From assembly GCA_036826635.1 (NCBI GenBank), contig DAISVY010000002.1, positions 248,001 through 312,000 on the forward strand: 64,000 nucleotides of DNA, in the 5' to 3' direction. The stretch comes from DAISVY01 sp036826635 (GTDB lineage Bacteria; Zixibacteria; MSB-5A5; GN15; FEB-12). Under the pieces are notes generated by a model that saw only the letters and a program-made list of their open reading frames with translations, had not been told where the DNA came from and searched no databases. The position numbers and the translations under genes were made by a program. This document shows, piece after piece, positions 7,654 through 15,706 of this stretch. Numbering within the stretch: the first letter of the stretch is position 1; every line of letters starts with the position of its first letter.

Positions 7654-8832
7654 CTAATGCGCAACCAATGACAACAGGAAAGCAGAGATAAAGATAATCA
7701 AAGTTGGTACTATTAACAGGCGTACCTGGGCACGGATGGGAATTCGGAAATACTCGCAGGTGACCACCAGACAGGGATGAACCGGAGAAAAGACGTAGCC
7801 GAAAAATATCGCCACGTAGATAATAGAAAAAGCGAAAGGCGTAACCACACCGGCCGTACCCAGATAAACCGGCAGGATAATCGAAGCGGGTAGCTGCACT
7901 CGCCCCGTCATCATCCCCAGAAGAAAACCCGCCGTGACCGATAGCGGCAATAACGGCAAAGGGAGAGTTGCAATCAATTCCCTGGCGTCGGAAGCCTGAA
8001 ACACATGCAGGTAGATGAACATGCCGAGTATAATCAGGGCGAAGTTCCAGGGACGCATCCGCCGGGTAATAGAAACAAGATCAAGTTTGGTCGAGCTAAA
8101 AAGAATGGACAGGCTCAAACCCGCCATTACCCCGATAAGAGTGGCCAAAGTGTCGACGGCCAGCAGTCTTTTGAGACTGAAATCGAGAATGGGAGCAGCC
8201 AGAATAACCGCCAGCGGTATGAGAAGCCCCTTGAGTGAAAACGCGGAATCATGCTGCAGCCGACCGTTAACCCGGCGCAAAAACATGACATAACCCAACA
8301 GAAGAGCCACCGCAAACCACGGCAAAAGAAAGAGAATCGCGCGATAAACATCCAGACCCGAAATTTCGGCCGAGACGATCAGAGCCGGACTCAAAGGATA
8401 AACCAGAATGAACAGATGACGGAACCAGTTGTTGATCGCCGCCTTGAGATCATTCGGGACTCCTTCCCCGCCGCGTTCGACCAGCGGGGCGGACAACAAA
8501 GCCCCGCCCGGCATCGGCAACAAACCCATCAAGGCCGGTGAGAGAGCCAATAACGCCCGCTTGCCGATTCTGATATTCTGCACCAGACTCTCGACCTGAC
8601 CGCTGTCTTTCATCGTTCCCCCGATCAGGGGAATGATGCCCATGGCCAGAGCAAGAAACACTATCGAGAGATCGCTTATCGTCAGAATTATTTGATTCCA
8701 GACCTCGGCCACCGGCAGAACAAACAATCCCAGAATCACGGCGCCACAGGTCAAACCCAGGGCCAGATTTTTACGCGAAATGATGAGGATTGAAGCTAAG
8801 GAGACTAAAAAACCAATCCATGTCATTAGCAT
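7654..8832 (-). CDS. DUF401 family membrane protein (putative transporter)
   Basis: Polytopic inner-membrane protein of 392 residues from the ATG at 8832 (8826 is also possible; the longer reading to 8955 adds a non-membrane tail). About ten to eleven hydrophobic segments are visible, with family-type motifs ALMGLLPMPGGALLSAPLVE and NNWFRHLFILVYPLSPALI, and FSPVHPCLVVTCEYF near the end. DUF401 belongs to the ion-transporter-like group of anion permeases by general resemblance; no substrate is known. It is divergent from the sigma-54 activator gene at 9070, an arrangement that often signals co-regulation, but no sigma-54 promoter is seen in front of it. Confidence 0.85.
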   Translation of the reverse strand: MLMTWIGFLVSLASILIISRKNLALGLTCGAVILGLFVLPVAEVWNQIILTISDLSIVFLALAMGIIPLIGGTMKDSGQVESLVQNIRIGKRALLALSPALMGLLPMPGGALLSAPLVERGGEGVPNDLKAAINNWFRHLFILVYPLSPALIVSAEISGLDVYRAILFLLPWFAVALLLGYVMFLRRVNGRLQHDSAFSLKGLLIPLAVILAAPILDFSLKRLLAVDTLATLIGVMAGLSLSILFSSTKLDLVSITRRMRPWNFALIILGMFIYLHVFQASDARELIATLPLPLLPLSVTAGFLLGMMTGRVQLPASIILPVYLGTAGVVTPFAFSIIYVAIFFGYVFSPVHPCLVVTCEYFRIPIRAQVRLLIVPTLIIFISAFLLSLVAH

Positions 8833-9069
8833 ATTTCTCGGCGCGACCTCTTGCTGTCGACATCCTGTCAATCGGCACCGATACATTCCGTCGGGCCAAT
8901 CCGATATCGAATCAATGTTGAAAAGGAAGGTAGAGTCGAAAGAGAAAAGTGTCAAGGCATCACGTTTTATCGAAATGTAAAAACGAAACGTTATTCCTTT
9001 TCAGAATCTGCTGTTTGTGTTATTCTTTCTTCAGGGGCCATGATAATCCGGCCACCGCGAGAACGTATT

Positions 9070-10395
9070 ATGAGCTGCGAACAGGGGAACAGAGACATCA
9101 TTCTGGACAGCATTGCCGACGGGGTATTTACCGTCGACGGTGATTGGCGAATAACGTCGTTCAATAAAGCCGCGGAACAAATCACCGGGGTGTCTCGCGA
9201 AGAAGCTCTCGGACAAAAATGCTGCGACATCTTCCGGGCCTCTATTTGTGAAACCGACTGCGCCCTGCGTAAAACGATGACTACCGGCGAACCGGTGGTA
9301 AATAAAACGATATTCATCATAGATCCCCGGGGACGACGGATACCGATCAGCATTTCCACGGGTCTGCTGAAAAACAACCGCGGCCACATCGTCGGCGGCG
9401 TGGAAACGTTTCGCGACCTCAGCGCCGTGGAACAACTTCGGCGTGAGTTGCGCAAGCAATACTCCTTCCACGACATCATCAGCAAAAACCGGGAGATGCT
9501 CAAGATATTCGACATCCTGCCCAGCGTTGCCGAAGGAGACACAACCGTTCTCATAGAAGGCGAATCGGGCACCGGCAAGGAATTGGTCGCCCGGGCCATA
9601 CACAGCCTCTCGACACGGCACGACGGCCCCATGATCTGCGTAAACTGCGGCGCTCTGCCCGATACCCTGCTCGAATCGGAGTTGTTCGGCTATCGAGCCG
9701 GAGCTTTCACCGATGCCCGCAAGGACAAACCGGGCCGGTTTGCGCTCGCCGAAGGGGGCACCATCTTCCTCGATGAAATCGCCGACGTTTCCCCGGCCCT
9801 GCAGGTGCGACTGCTGCGCGTACTTCAGGAGCGGGTGTATGAACCGCTTGGCGCCACCCAACCTGTCGAGGCCGACGTGCGCGTCATTGCGGCCGCCAAC
9901 AAAGACCTGGCCAGTCTTGTTAAGCAGGGGAAATTCCGCGACGATCTGTATTACCGCATCAACGTCATGCCCATAAAACTGCCGCCGCTCCGCCGACGCA
10001 AAGAAGATATCCCCTTGTTGATTGACTTCTTCATTGACCGCTTTAACAAGGTCAAGAACAAGAACATCACCGACGTTTCACCCGAGGTGATGAGTGTCCT
10101 GATGGCGCATGACTATCCCGGGAACGTCCGGGAACTCGAAAACATAATCGAACATTCATTTGTCCTTTGCCGCACCGACATCATCTCCATCGACTGTCTG
10201 CCGACAGCTCTCACCGGCGGATCGACCGAGAAAACCCCGGCGGTATCCTCGGTACCCGATTTTGAAAAGCTTCTCATCATCGAAACCCTCCGCAAAAATG
10301 GCGGGAATCGCACCCGAACCGCCGCCGACCTGGGCATCCACAAGGCCACTCTTTGGCGAAAGATGAAGAAGCTTGGAATCGAGACTTCCAAATAG
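9070..10395 (+). CDS. Sigma-54-dependent activator with Cys-containing PAS domain
   Basis: Enhancer-binding protein of 441 residues. The PAS domain (DGVFTVDGDWRITSFNKAAE) is followed by a cysteine cluster CCDIFRASICETDCALRK that could bind a metal or Fe-S group (inference). The AAA+ domain has Walker A GESGTGKE, Walker B TIFLDEIAD, and the sigma-54 contact loop reads GAFTDA instead of GAFTGA. A Fis-type helix-turn-helix ends the protein (NRTRTAADLGIHKATLWRKM). ATG at 9040 is an alternative start. It lies directly upstream of the ORP/NifX operon, with enhancer-like palindromes and a sigma-54 promoter in the 190 bases between. This matches DVU2106 of the Desulfovibrio orp locus in position and type. 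Confidence 0.93.
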   Translation: MSCEQGNRDIILDSIADGVFTVDGDWRITSFNKAAEQITGVSREEALGQKCCDIFRASICETDCALRKTMTTGEPVVNKTIFIIDPRGRRIPISISTGLLKNNRGHIVGGVETFRDLSAVEQLRRELRKQYSFHDIISKNREMLKIFDILPSVAEGDTTVLIEGESGTGKELVARAIHSLSTRHDGPMICVNCGALPDTLLESELFGYRAGAFTDARKDKPGRFALAEGGTIFLDEIADVSPALQVRLLRVLQERVYEPLGATQPVEADVRVIAAANKDLASLVKQGKFRDDLYYRINVMPIKLPPLRRRKEDIPLLIDFFIDRFNKVKNKNITDVSPEVMSVLMAHDYPGNVRELENIIEHSFVLCRTDIISIDCLPTALTGGSTEKTPAVSSVPDFEKLLIIETLRKNGGNRTRTAADLGIHKATLWRKMKKLGIETSK

Positions 10396-10401
10396 TTCAG
10401 C

Positions 10402-10417
10402 GTTGCATTATTGCAAC
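10402..10417. promoter_or_regulatory. Upstream activator site 1 (GTTGCA-N4-TGCAAC)
   Basis: Perfect palindrome GTTGCATTATTGCAAC seven bases after the stop of the activator gene and about 150 bases before the sigma-54 promoter. A second copy of the core follows 34 bases later, about three helical turns. This is the expected layout for enhancer binding by a Fis-type activator. Confidence 0.75.
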
Positions 10418-10436
10418 ATCGAAAAAGTTTATTATA

Positions 10437-10450
10437 TTGCAAAAATGCAA
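10437..10450. promoter_or_regulatory. Upstream activator site 2 (TTGCA-N4-TGCAA)
   Basis: TTGCAAAAATGCAA shares the exact TTGCA-N4-TGCAA core of site 1, 34 bases away centre to centre. It lies about 100 bases before the sigma-54 promoter. Confidence 0.75.
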
Positions 10451-10548
10451 CAATCGGCGATTGCGCGAACATCGAAAACGACTGGGGCGCTTTGTTAACT
10501 TGCCTTAAATCAATATGTTAGTCAATATCTGCAATTCCTGTTTATTAA

Positions 10549-10564
10549 CGGCACAGCAATTGCT
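10549..10564 (+). promoter_or_regulatory. Sigma-54 (-24/-12) promoter of the ORP/NifX operon
   Basis: CGGCAC-AGCAA-TTGCT, with GG at 10550-10551 and GC at 10562-10563 exactly ten bases apart. Nine of ten fixed positions fit the TGGCAC-N5-TTGC consensus. The predicted start of transcription is near 10575, only about 11 bases before the first gene's ATG at 10586, so the leader is very short. Confidence 0.8.
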
Positions 10565-10585
10565 TAGTGTTGCAATGGTGTTATT

Positions 10586-11005
10586 ATGATAATTGGAATA
10601 CCAACATGGGAAAATCGAGTCTCTCCGGTACTGGACACGGCTCATGAACTGACAGTTATCGAAGCCAGGAACGGACAGGAGATTTCCAGAAAGCGGCTGA
10701 CTGTGCCGTCGGTCCATACCGTAGGTCTGGCCGGATATCTGGCTCAGAGCGGCATAGACACTCTCATTTGCGGGGCCTTGTCGTTCCATCTGGAGCAAAT
10801 GCTGAGGGTCTCGGGAATTGAGGTTTATCCCTGGATCAAGGGGGACATTGATGGCATTCTGGCGGCGTTTATGGCCGGAGAGCTGGAACAGGATCGATAC
10901 TGGTTGCCCGGATGTCGGGGCGGTGGTCGGGGACATCGAAGACATGGTGGTCCCGGTCGGGGGCGTCGCGGTGGAGGACCGCGCGGGCGACATGGACATG
11001 TATAA
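10586..11005 (+). CDS. NifX/ORP family protein 1 with Gly-Arg-His tail
   Basis: Member of the dinitrogenase iron-molybdenum cofactor family (NifX, NifY, ORP). The N-terminus MIIGIPTWENRVSPVLDTA is family-typical; the domain ends near residue 105. The last 30 residues are a Gly/Arg/His-rich tail (GCRGGGRGHRRHGGPGRGRR and on) that could bind metal or nucleic acid. It lacks the HFGxC signature seen in the third copy. It is the first gene after the sigma-54 promoter. No strong ribosome site is seen, in line with the short leader. The role in metal-cluster assembly or carriage is inferred from ORP and NifX relatives. Confidence 0.88.
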   Translation: MIIGIPTWENRVSPVLDTAHELTVIEARNGQEISRKRLTVPSVHTVGLAGYLAQSGIDTLICGALSFHLEQMLRVSGIEVYPWIKGDIDGILAAFMAGELEQDRYWLPGCRGGGRGHRRHGGPGRGRRGGGPRGRHGHV

Positions 11006-11046
11006 ATAAAAAGATGTTTCGGATAAAACGTGAAGACGGAGGAATA

Positions 11047-11364
11047 ATGAAAATCGCAGTTTGTTCACAGGGACCGGAAATGACCAGCGCCGTCGATCAA
11101 CGCTTCGGCCGGTGTCCGTATTTCGTCATTTTTGACACCGAAGACGAAAGCGTTGAAGCCATTGATAACGCCGGCAACACTTCCGCCGAGCATGGTGCCG
11201 GAACCGGAGCGGCCCAACTGATAACGAACAAGAAAGTCGACGTGGTCATTGCCGGAAACCTTGGACCCAAAGCGGGAGCGGTTCTCAACGCCGGTGGCGT
11301 CAAGTTCATAAGCTGGTGCGAAGGTACGGTGGCGGAAGCGATTGAACTGGCCCGCGAACAGTAA
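11047..11364 (+). CDS. NifX/ORP family protein 2
   Basis: A 105-residue single-domain protein of the FeMo-cofactor/ORP family: MKIAVCSQGPEMTSAVDQRF, then GRCPYFVIFDTEDESVEAI, and the later GNLGPKAGAVLNAGGVKF motif. The RFGRCPYF segment is the counterpart of the HFGxCxxF motif of orange protein. The ATG at 11047 has GGAGG five bases upstream, and residues that could be read upstream overlap the previous gene, so they are not coding. By length and motifs this is the nearest of the three to the core ORP fold. Confidence 0.92.
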   Translation: MKIAVCSQGPEMTSAVDQRFGRCPYFVIFDTEDESVEAIDNAGNTSAEHGAGTGAAQLITNKKVDVVIAGNLGPKAGAVLNAGGVKFISWCEGTVAEAIELAREQ

Positions 11365-11403
11365 TACGGTCGTCTTTGAAATCGACGTAAACCGAAGGTG
11401 GTG

Positions 11404-11721
11404 ATGACAGTGCCTGAAAAACAGAGCAAAACACACACGGAAGGCGGAAGACAGCGCGGACGGATGCACCGTCGTTTAACCGGAAAAACCGGTAAGACAG
11501 TCGGTTTCGCTTCCATCGCGGCGCCGATTGTCGGTTTCATCGTGCACGACTTACAGAAACCCGACTCCTGCATTCGCCGGCTGGCGCATCAGGCCATGAA
11601 CGGTTTTATCGCCTGGCGGCAATCACGTCGCGAGGCAATTGATATCACCGACAAGGTGAAAGTAAAAAACGAACAGAACGATCAGTCGCCGGTGCGGTCT
11701 CCTGTGACCGATAGCCACTGA
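11404..11721 (+). CDS. Small basic protein of unknown function in the ORP operon
   Basis: About 105 residues, not recognised. Strongly basic N-terminus (GGRQRGRMHRRLTGKTGKT), a short hydrophobic stretch (VGFASIAAPIVGFIVHDLQ) and a helical region with LAHQAMNGFIAWRQSRREAI. It could touch a membrane or bind nucleic acid. ATG at 11404 follows AAGGTGG; GTG at 11398 is an alternative. It lies 39 bases after the second NifX-like gene and 50 before the DUF5320 gene, on the same strand, so it is likely co-transcribed. Confidence 0.6.
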   Translation: MTVPEKQSKTHTEGGRQRGRMHRRLTGKTGKTVGFASIAAPIVGFIVHDLQKPDSCIRRLAHQAMNGFIAWRQSRREAIDITDKVKVKNEQNDQSPVRSPVTDSH

Positions 11722-11771
11722 GCGACACCCTGCCGGGAACTAACCCGACAGCACAAGAAAGGAGCATGAAT

Positions 11772-12161
11772 ATGCCAGGAGGAGATAGAACAGGACCGTT
11801 GGGAGCCGGACCGATGACCGGTCGCGGTGCCGGATATTGTGCCGGTTACGGCATGCCGGGCTATGCCAATCCCTACTTTGCACCCGGATACGGACGCGGA
11901 CGCGGCAATTTTGGCCGGGGACGCGGTGGTGGTCGAGGCTGGCGCCATCGTTACTACGCTACGGGCGTACCCGGATGGGCAGCTTTCGACTACGCCCCTC
12001 AGGCAGCCGCACCGCCTCAGGAAACGGAGGCATATGCAGGCATGAGTCCCGAGGAAGAAATGGCCTGGCTCAAAAATCAGGCCAAACACGTGGAAGGTTC
12101 TCTGCGCCGCTTGAATAAGCGAATCAGTGACCTCGAAAATGAAATGAAAAACAAGGAGTAG
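11772..12161 (+). CDS. DUF5320 family protein
   Basis: 129 residues starting MPGGDRTGPLGAGPMTGRGA, the signature opening of DUF5320 proteins, which accompany NifX/MinD clusters in anaerobes. The middle is rich in Gly, Arg and aromatic residues (PGYGRGRGNFGRGRGGGRGW). The C-terminal third is a helical coiled-coil segment (AWLKNQAKHVEGSLRRLNKR) that probably forms oligomers. ATG at 11772 is chosen over 11766 because the AAAGGAG site is seven bases away. Function unknown; its place in the operon points to an accessory or scaffold role. Confidence 0.87.
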   Translation: MPGGDRTGPLGAGPMTGRGAGYCAGYGMPGYANPYFAPGYGRGRGNFGRGRGGGRGWRHRYYATGVPGWAAFDYAPQAAAPPQETEAYAGMSPEEEMAWLKNQAKHVEGSLRRLNKRISDLENEMKNKE

Positions 12162-12166
12162 ATACC

Positions 12167-12421
12167 ATGATGTACTTTGATTATTCCCCTCGCGGAGGAG
12201 GCGGTGGCGGTGGCCAGGGACGTGGCGGCGGCCAGGGTCAAGGTCAGGGTGGCGGTAAGGGCCAGGGTGGCGGACGTGGCATGGGCGGCGGACGCATGGC
12301 CGGCGGTCCCGGTGGCGAGTGCGTGTGCCCTTCCTGCGGCGAGACGGTCCCGCACCAGCGAGGCGTGGCCTGCACCGAGATGACCTGCCCTAAATGCGGA
12401 CATCGGATGGTCCGCCGGTAG
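12167..12421 (+). CDS. Gly-rich zinc-ribbon small protein
   Basis: 84 residues in two parts. Residues 9-50 are a low-complexity Gly/Gln/Arg run. Residues 52-84 hold two CxxC knuckles (CVCPSCGETVPHQRGVAC and CPKCGHRMVRR), which should bind one zinc or iron ion. The 'CPxCG-VPH-RG' pattern recurs in small proteins next to MinD/NifX genes of anaerobes. GGAG lies eight bases before the ATG. It is six bases downstream of the DUF5320 gene and 20 before the first MinD-type ATPase, so it is almost surely in the same transcript. Confidence 0.85.
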   Translation: MMYFDYSPRGGGGGGGQGRGGGQGQGQGGGKGQGGGRGMGGGRMAGGPGGECVCPSCGETVPHQRGVACTEMTCPKCGHRMVRR

Positions 12422-12441
12422 AGATTTCCAGGAGGATACGT

Positions 12442-13293
12442 TTGACTATATCTGTCGCGAGCGGCAAGGGCGGAACCGGTAAGACAACCGTTGCGACCAA
12501 TCTCGCCCTTGCCCTGACCCGCGCCGGTCGTAAAACAACATACATCGACTGTGACGTCGAAGAGCCCAACGGCCATGTCTATCTCAAACCGGCGATAAAA
12601 GAGAAGACGGCCATAACCGTTCCTGTCCCCCGCGCCCGACTGGCGGATTGCGACTATTGCGGCCGTTGTTCCGAAGTGTGCGAGTTTCATGCTCTGGCCG
12701 TTATCAGGGACAAAGGGGTCATGGTTTTCCCCGAACTTTGCCATAGCTGCGGCGCTTGTTATCACATTTGCCCCCGCCGGGCTATCGACGAAATCCCCCG
12801 GGAAATAGGTCATGTCGTGACCGGCTCGCAGGAAGAATTGCAATTCATAGAAGGCCGGTTAAACGTCGGCGAGATTCAGGCCCCGCCACTCATTAAAGCT
12901 ACCAAAGCTTTTGCGGATCGCTCCGGGCTGTTGATTGTAGACGCCCCCCCCGGCACAACCTGCCCCGCCATAGAGGCCGTGGCCGACAGCGACTTCGCCC
13001 TTCTGGTCACCGAACCGACACCTTTCGGTCTGCACGACCTGCAGTTGGCCGTCGGCATGTTGCGCCAGATGAACATCCCGCACGGTGTGGTAATCAACCG
13101 TGACGGCATCGGCACACCGGCGGTGGACGATTATTGTCGCGACGAAAATATCGACATATTGCTGCGCATTCCGTACCGGCGTGACATCGCCGAGATTTGC
13201 TCACGCGGTGAAATGATCATAGACAAAGACCCCGACTACTCGAATGATTTGCACAGGCTTTTCGACAGCATCAGCGCGAGGGTCGCTCAATGA
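12442..13293 (+). CDS. MinD/Mrp-type ATPase with 2x[4Fe-4S] ferredoxin insert (1)
   Basis: Deviant-Walker P-loop ATPase of 283 residues: SGKGGTGKTT at the N-terminus and the Walker B-like VDAPPGTTCP. A two-cluster ferredoxin domain is inserted near residues 60-120 (CDYCGRCSEVC and CHSCGACYHICP). The start is TTG at 12442, six bases after AGGAGG. This gives the usual MTISVASGKGG opening and avoids overlap with the zinc-ribbon gene. Such ATPases sit beside ORP in Desulfovibrio and interact with it. It is thought to load or transfer a metal cluster in an ATP-dependent way (inference). It overlaps the next ATPase gene by ATGA. Confidence 0.95.
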   Translation: MTISVASGKGGTGKTTVATNLALALTRAGRKTTYIDCDVEEPNGHVYLKPAIKEKTAITVPVPRARLADCDYCGRCSEVCEFHALAVIRDKGVMVFPELCHSCGACYHICPRRAIDEIPREIGHVVTGSQEELQFIEGRLNVGEIQAPPLIKATKAFADRSGLLIVDAPPGTTCPAIEAVADSDFALLVTEPTPFGLHDLQLAVGMLRQMNIPHGVVINRDGIGTPAVDDYCRDENIDILLRIPYRRDIAEICSRGEMIIDKDPDYSNDLHRLFDSISARVAQ

Positions 13294-14207
13294 AAGAACT
13301 TGTTGTTCTCAGTGGTAAGGGTGGCACGGGCAAGACGAGCATGGTCGGGGCTCTGGCGACAATGGCGACCAATATGGTATTGGTAGACTGTGATGTCGAC
13401 GCCGCCAATCTGCACCTGATCGTTGATCCCACGATCAAACACGAAGCCACGTTTACGGGTGGCAAAGTTGCCGTTATCGACCAAGACCGCTGTACCGCTT
13501 GCGGTACTTGTCCCGAATACTGCCGCTTCGACGCCATCATAAACATGGCGACCGACCGCGACGCCCCGGGAAAATACCGGGTTGATCCGTTGCATTGTGA
13601 GGGCTGTGCCGCCTGCTCGCATTTCTGTCCCGAAGAGGCTATCAGTATGATCGATACGGTCAGCGGCCGCTGGTTCGTTTCGGACTGTCGCTTCGGTCCA
13701 TTCGTACATGGTGAGTTGGGCATCGGCCAGTCAAACTCCGGCCGTCTGGTAGCACTTCTGCGTGAACAAGCCCGCAAGCTGGCCCATGAAACGAAAAAGG
13801 ACCTGATACTGATCGATGGTCCGCCCGGTATCGGCTGCCCCGTAATAGCTTCGCTGACCGGAACTCATTACGTACTTATGGTCACCGAACCGTCACTGAC
13901 GGCCTTTCACGACCTGAAACGCCTGCTGGCCCTGACGAAGCATTTCAAAATCCCATGTGGTATCGCCATCAACAAGGCCGACATCAACCCGGATGTCACC
14001 GAACAGATACGCGACTACGCAACCGGCGAAGGAAACAGAATACTGGGGCGGATACCTTTCGACCCGGCTGTCACCAAAGCTCAGGCTGCCGGGACAACGC
14101 TTGTGGATTACGCCAACGACGCCCTCACCGCAAGCGTCAGGGATTTGTGGCGGAATCTCGATAACGAACTGAATTCGGAACGTGACAACCGACCAAAAAC
14201 AGCGTAG
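13290..14207 (+). CDS. MinD/Mrp-type ATPase with 2x[4Fe-4S] ferredoxin insert (2)
   Basis: 305-residue paralogue of the preceding gene: P-loop SGKGGTGKTS, ferredoxin insert with CTACGTCPEYC and CEGCAACSHFCP, and switch region IDGPPGIGCP. The ATGA overlap with the upstream gene implies translational coupling and probably a heterodimer. Paired ATPases of this form occur in the Desulfovibrio orp operons (DVU2103 and DVU2104) and in many anaerobes without nitrogenase. Compared with copy 1, the insert contains a longer spacer between its two Cys clusters. Confidence 0.95.
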   Translation: MKELVVLSGKGGTGKTSMVGALATMATNMVLVDCDVDAANLHLIVDPTIKHEATFTGGKVAVIDQDRCTACGTCPEYCRFDAIINMATDRDAPGKYRVDPLHCEGCAACSHFCPEEAISMIDTVSGRWFVSDCRFGPFVHGELGIGQSNSGRLVALLREQARKLAHETKKDLILIDGPPGIGCPVIASLTGTHYVLMVTEPSLTAFHDLKRLLALTKHFKIPCGIAINKADINPDVTEQIRDYATGEGNRILGRIPFDPAVTKAQAAGTTLVDYANDALTASVRDLWRNLDNELNSERDNRPKTA

Positions 14208-14249
14208 ACTACCAGACACCAGCTAATGAGATAATAAACGGAGAAAGAT

Positions 14250-14588
14250 GTGAAGATCGCCATCCCCATTACCAACGGATCACTCTCAGCGCACTTCGGT
14301 CATTGTGAGTCATTCGCTCTTATCGAAGTGGACACCGAAACGAAAGAGATCAAAAACACCGAAATGCTTACGCCGCCCGCCCACGAACCGGGGGTGCTTC
14401 CCGCCTGGCTGCATCAACAGGGTGCGGATATGATAATCGCCGGCGGCATGGGACAGCGAGCGATAGCCCTGTTCGCACAGAATGGAATCGATGTAATCTG
14501 CGGTGCTCCGGTGGCCCGGCCCGACGAGATCGTCAGTTCCTATCTCAGCGGGGGACTACAGACCGGCAGTAATCTCTGCGATCACTGA
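14250..14588 (+). CDS. NifX/ORP family protein 3
   Basis: 112 residues starting at GTG (14250) with CGGAG upstream: MKIAIPITNGSLSAHFGHCE. The HFGHCESFALIEVD segment is the clearest match to the HFGxCxxF motif of orange-protein relatives, followed by a second Cys (VICGAPVARP). A NifX-like protein likely to bind a metal cluster or its precursor. It follows the two ATPases by 42 bases and precedes a methyltransferase by about 30. Confidence 0.92.
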   Translation: MKIAIPITNGSLSAHFGHCESFALIEVDTETKEIKNTEMLTPPAHEPGVLPAWLHQQGADMIIAGGMGQRAIALFAQNGIDVICGAPVARPDEIVSSYLSGGLQTGSNLCDH

Positions 14589-14619
14589 GATGCGCCGCTA
14601 CCGAACGGAAACAATTGAT

Positions 14620-15246
14620 ATGCGGCCCGACAACCCATTCGATGTCCACACCGACCGTTATGAACAATGGTTTGATCGGCACCCGTATGTCTACCGCTCG
14701 GAACTGAACGCCATAAAGGAACTTCTGCCGTCAGGGGAGGGCGTTGAAATAGGCGTCGGTACGGGTCGATTCGCCGGCGAACTGGGCATCAAATACGGCA
14801 TCGAACCGTCGTCGACGATGGCCGAACGTGCCGCGGAGAGAGGTATCGAAGTTACCGCTGGCGTTGCCGAAGATATCCCGTTCGAAGACTCACGGTTCGA
14901 CTTTGCCCTGATGGTAACGGCGGTCTGCTTTCTCGAAGATATCCCGACCGCCCTGCGCGAGATTCATCGCATTCTCAAAAAGAACGGGTGTATCATAATC
15001 GGTTTCATTGATCGGGACAGCCGTTTGGGCAGGCAATACGCCAGTCACCAGGAAGATAACGTCTTTTACCGCGACGCGACCTTTTACTCGGTAGACCAGA
15101 TAGTAGCCTTCATGGCCGAAGCCGGTTTTCGAAATTTGACTTTCCGACAAACCCTGTGTGAAAACCCCGATAAGCTGTCCGAGCCCGAACCGGTCAGAAA
15201 GGGCTATGGCGAAGGTAGCTTCGTGGTTGTACGTGGCAACAAATGA
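14620..15246 (+). CDS. SAM-dependent methyltransferase (class I)
   Basis: 208 residues from ATG 14620 (14590 is possible). The Rossmann motif I reads GVEIGVGTGRFAGELG and motif III FDFALMVTAVCFLEDIPTAL. The N-terminal NPFDVHTDRYEQWFDRHPYVY is typical of small methyltransferases that recur next to NifX/MinD genes. The substrate is unknown; arsenic, a cofactor or a protein are all possible. It overlaps the following gene by ATGA, so the two are translationally coupled. Confidence 0.85.
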   Translation: MRPDNPFDVHTDRYEQWFDRHPYVYRSELNAIKELLPSGEGVEIGVGTGRFAGELGIKYGIEPSSTMAERAAERGIEVTAGVAEDIPFEDSRFDFALMVTAVCFLEDIPTALREIHRILKKNGCIIIGFIDRDSRLGRQYASHQEDNVFYRDATFYSVDQIVAFMAEAGFRNLTFRQTLCENPDKLSEPEPVRKGYGEGSFVVVRGNK

Positions 15247-15695
15247 ATAAAATAGAATATACTCCCATCGGCCTGATCCATTCTTCTTTCGCCACTCCCG
15301 ATGTTGCACCTATTCAACCGGCCATGTCGGAAGGGGCCGAGGGAACGGTGGACATATTCGCGGAATACGCCGAAGGATTGGCTGATCTGGACGGATTCTC
15401 GCACGTGGTTCTTCTGTACCATTTCCATCTCTCCGAGGGTTATTCCCTTAAAGTAAAACCGTTTCTTGATGACACCCTCAGAGGAGTTTTCGCTACCCGT
15501 GCCCCGCATCGCCCGAACTCAATCGGTCTGTCGATTGTGAAGCTGCTGCGAGTAGAAGGAACCACCCTGTACATTAAGAACGTCGACATTGTCGATAACA
15601 CCCCGCTTCTGGACATTAAACCTCACGTGCCGGATTTTGCACGGCAGCGACATGCCCGCATCGGCTGGCTTGCCGACAAACTCTGGCGTCCTTAA
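15243..15695 (+). CDS. TrmO/TsaA-like methyltransferase
   Basis: 150-residue beta-barrel protein of the TsaA/TrmO family, which uses SAM to methylate N6-threonylcarbamoyl-adenosine 37 of tRNA in E. coli. Recognisable motifs are YTPIGLIHSSF, GFSHVVLLYHFH, and GVFATRAPHRPNSIGLSIVK, the last being the family core. E. coli TrmO is about 235 residues; this shorter form has only the core, as in many archaea and anaerobes. Being coupled to a SAM methyltransferase and followed by a radical SAM gene, it may have a role tied to the cluster rather than to tRNA (inference). Confidence 0.88.
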   Translation: MNKIEYTPIGLIHSSFATPDVAPIQPAMSEGAEGTVDIFAEYAEGLADLDGFSHVVLLYHFHLSEGYSLKVKPFLDDTLRGVFATRAPHRPNSIGLSIVKLLRVEGTTLYIKNVDIVDNTPLLDIKPHVPDFARQRHARIGWLADKLWRP

Positions 15696-15706
15696 GGAAC
15701 ACCGGC

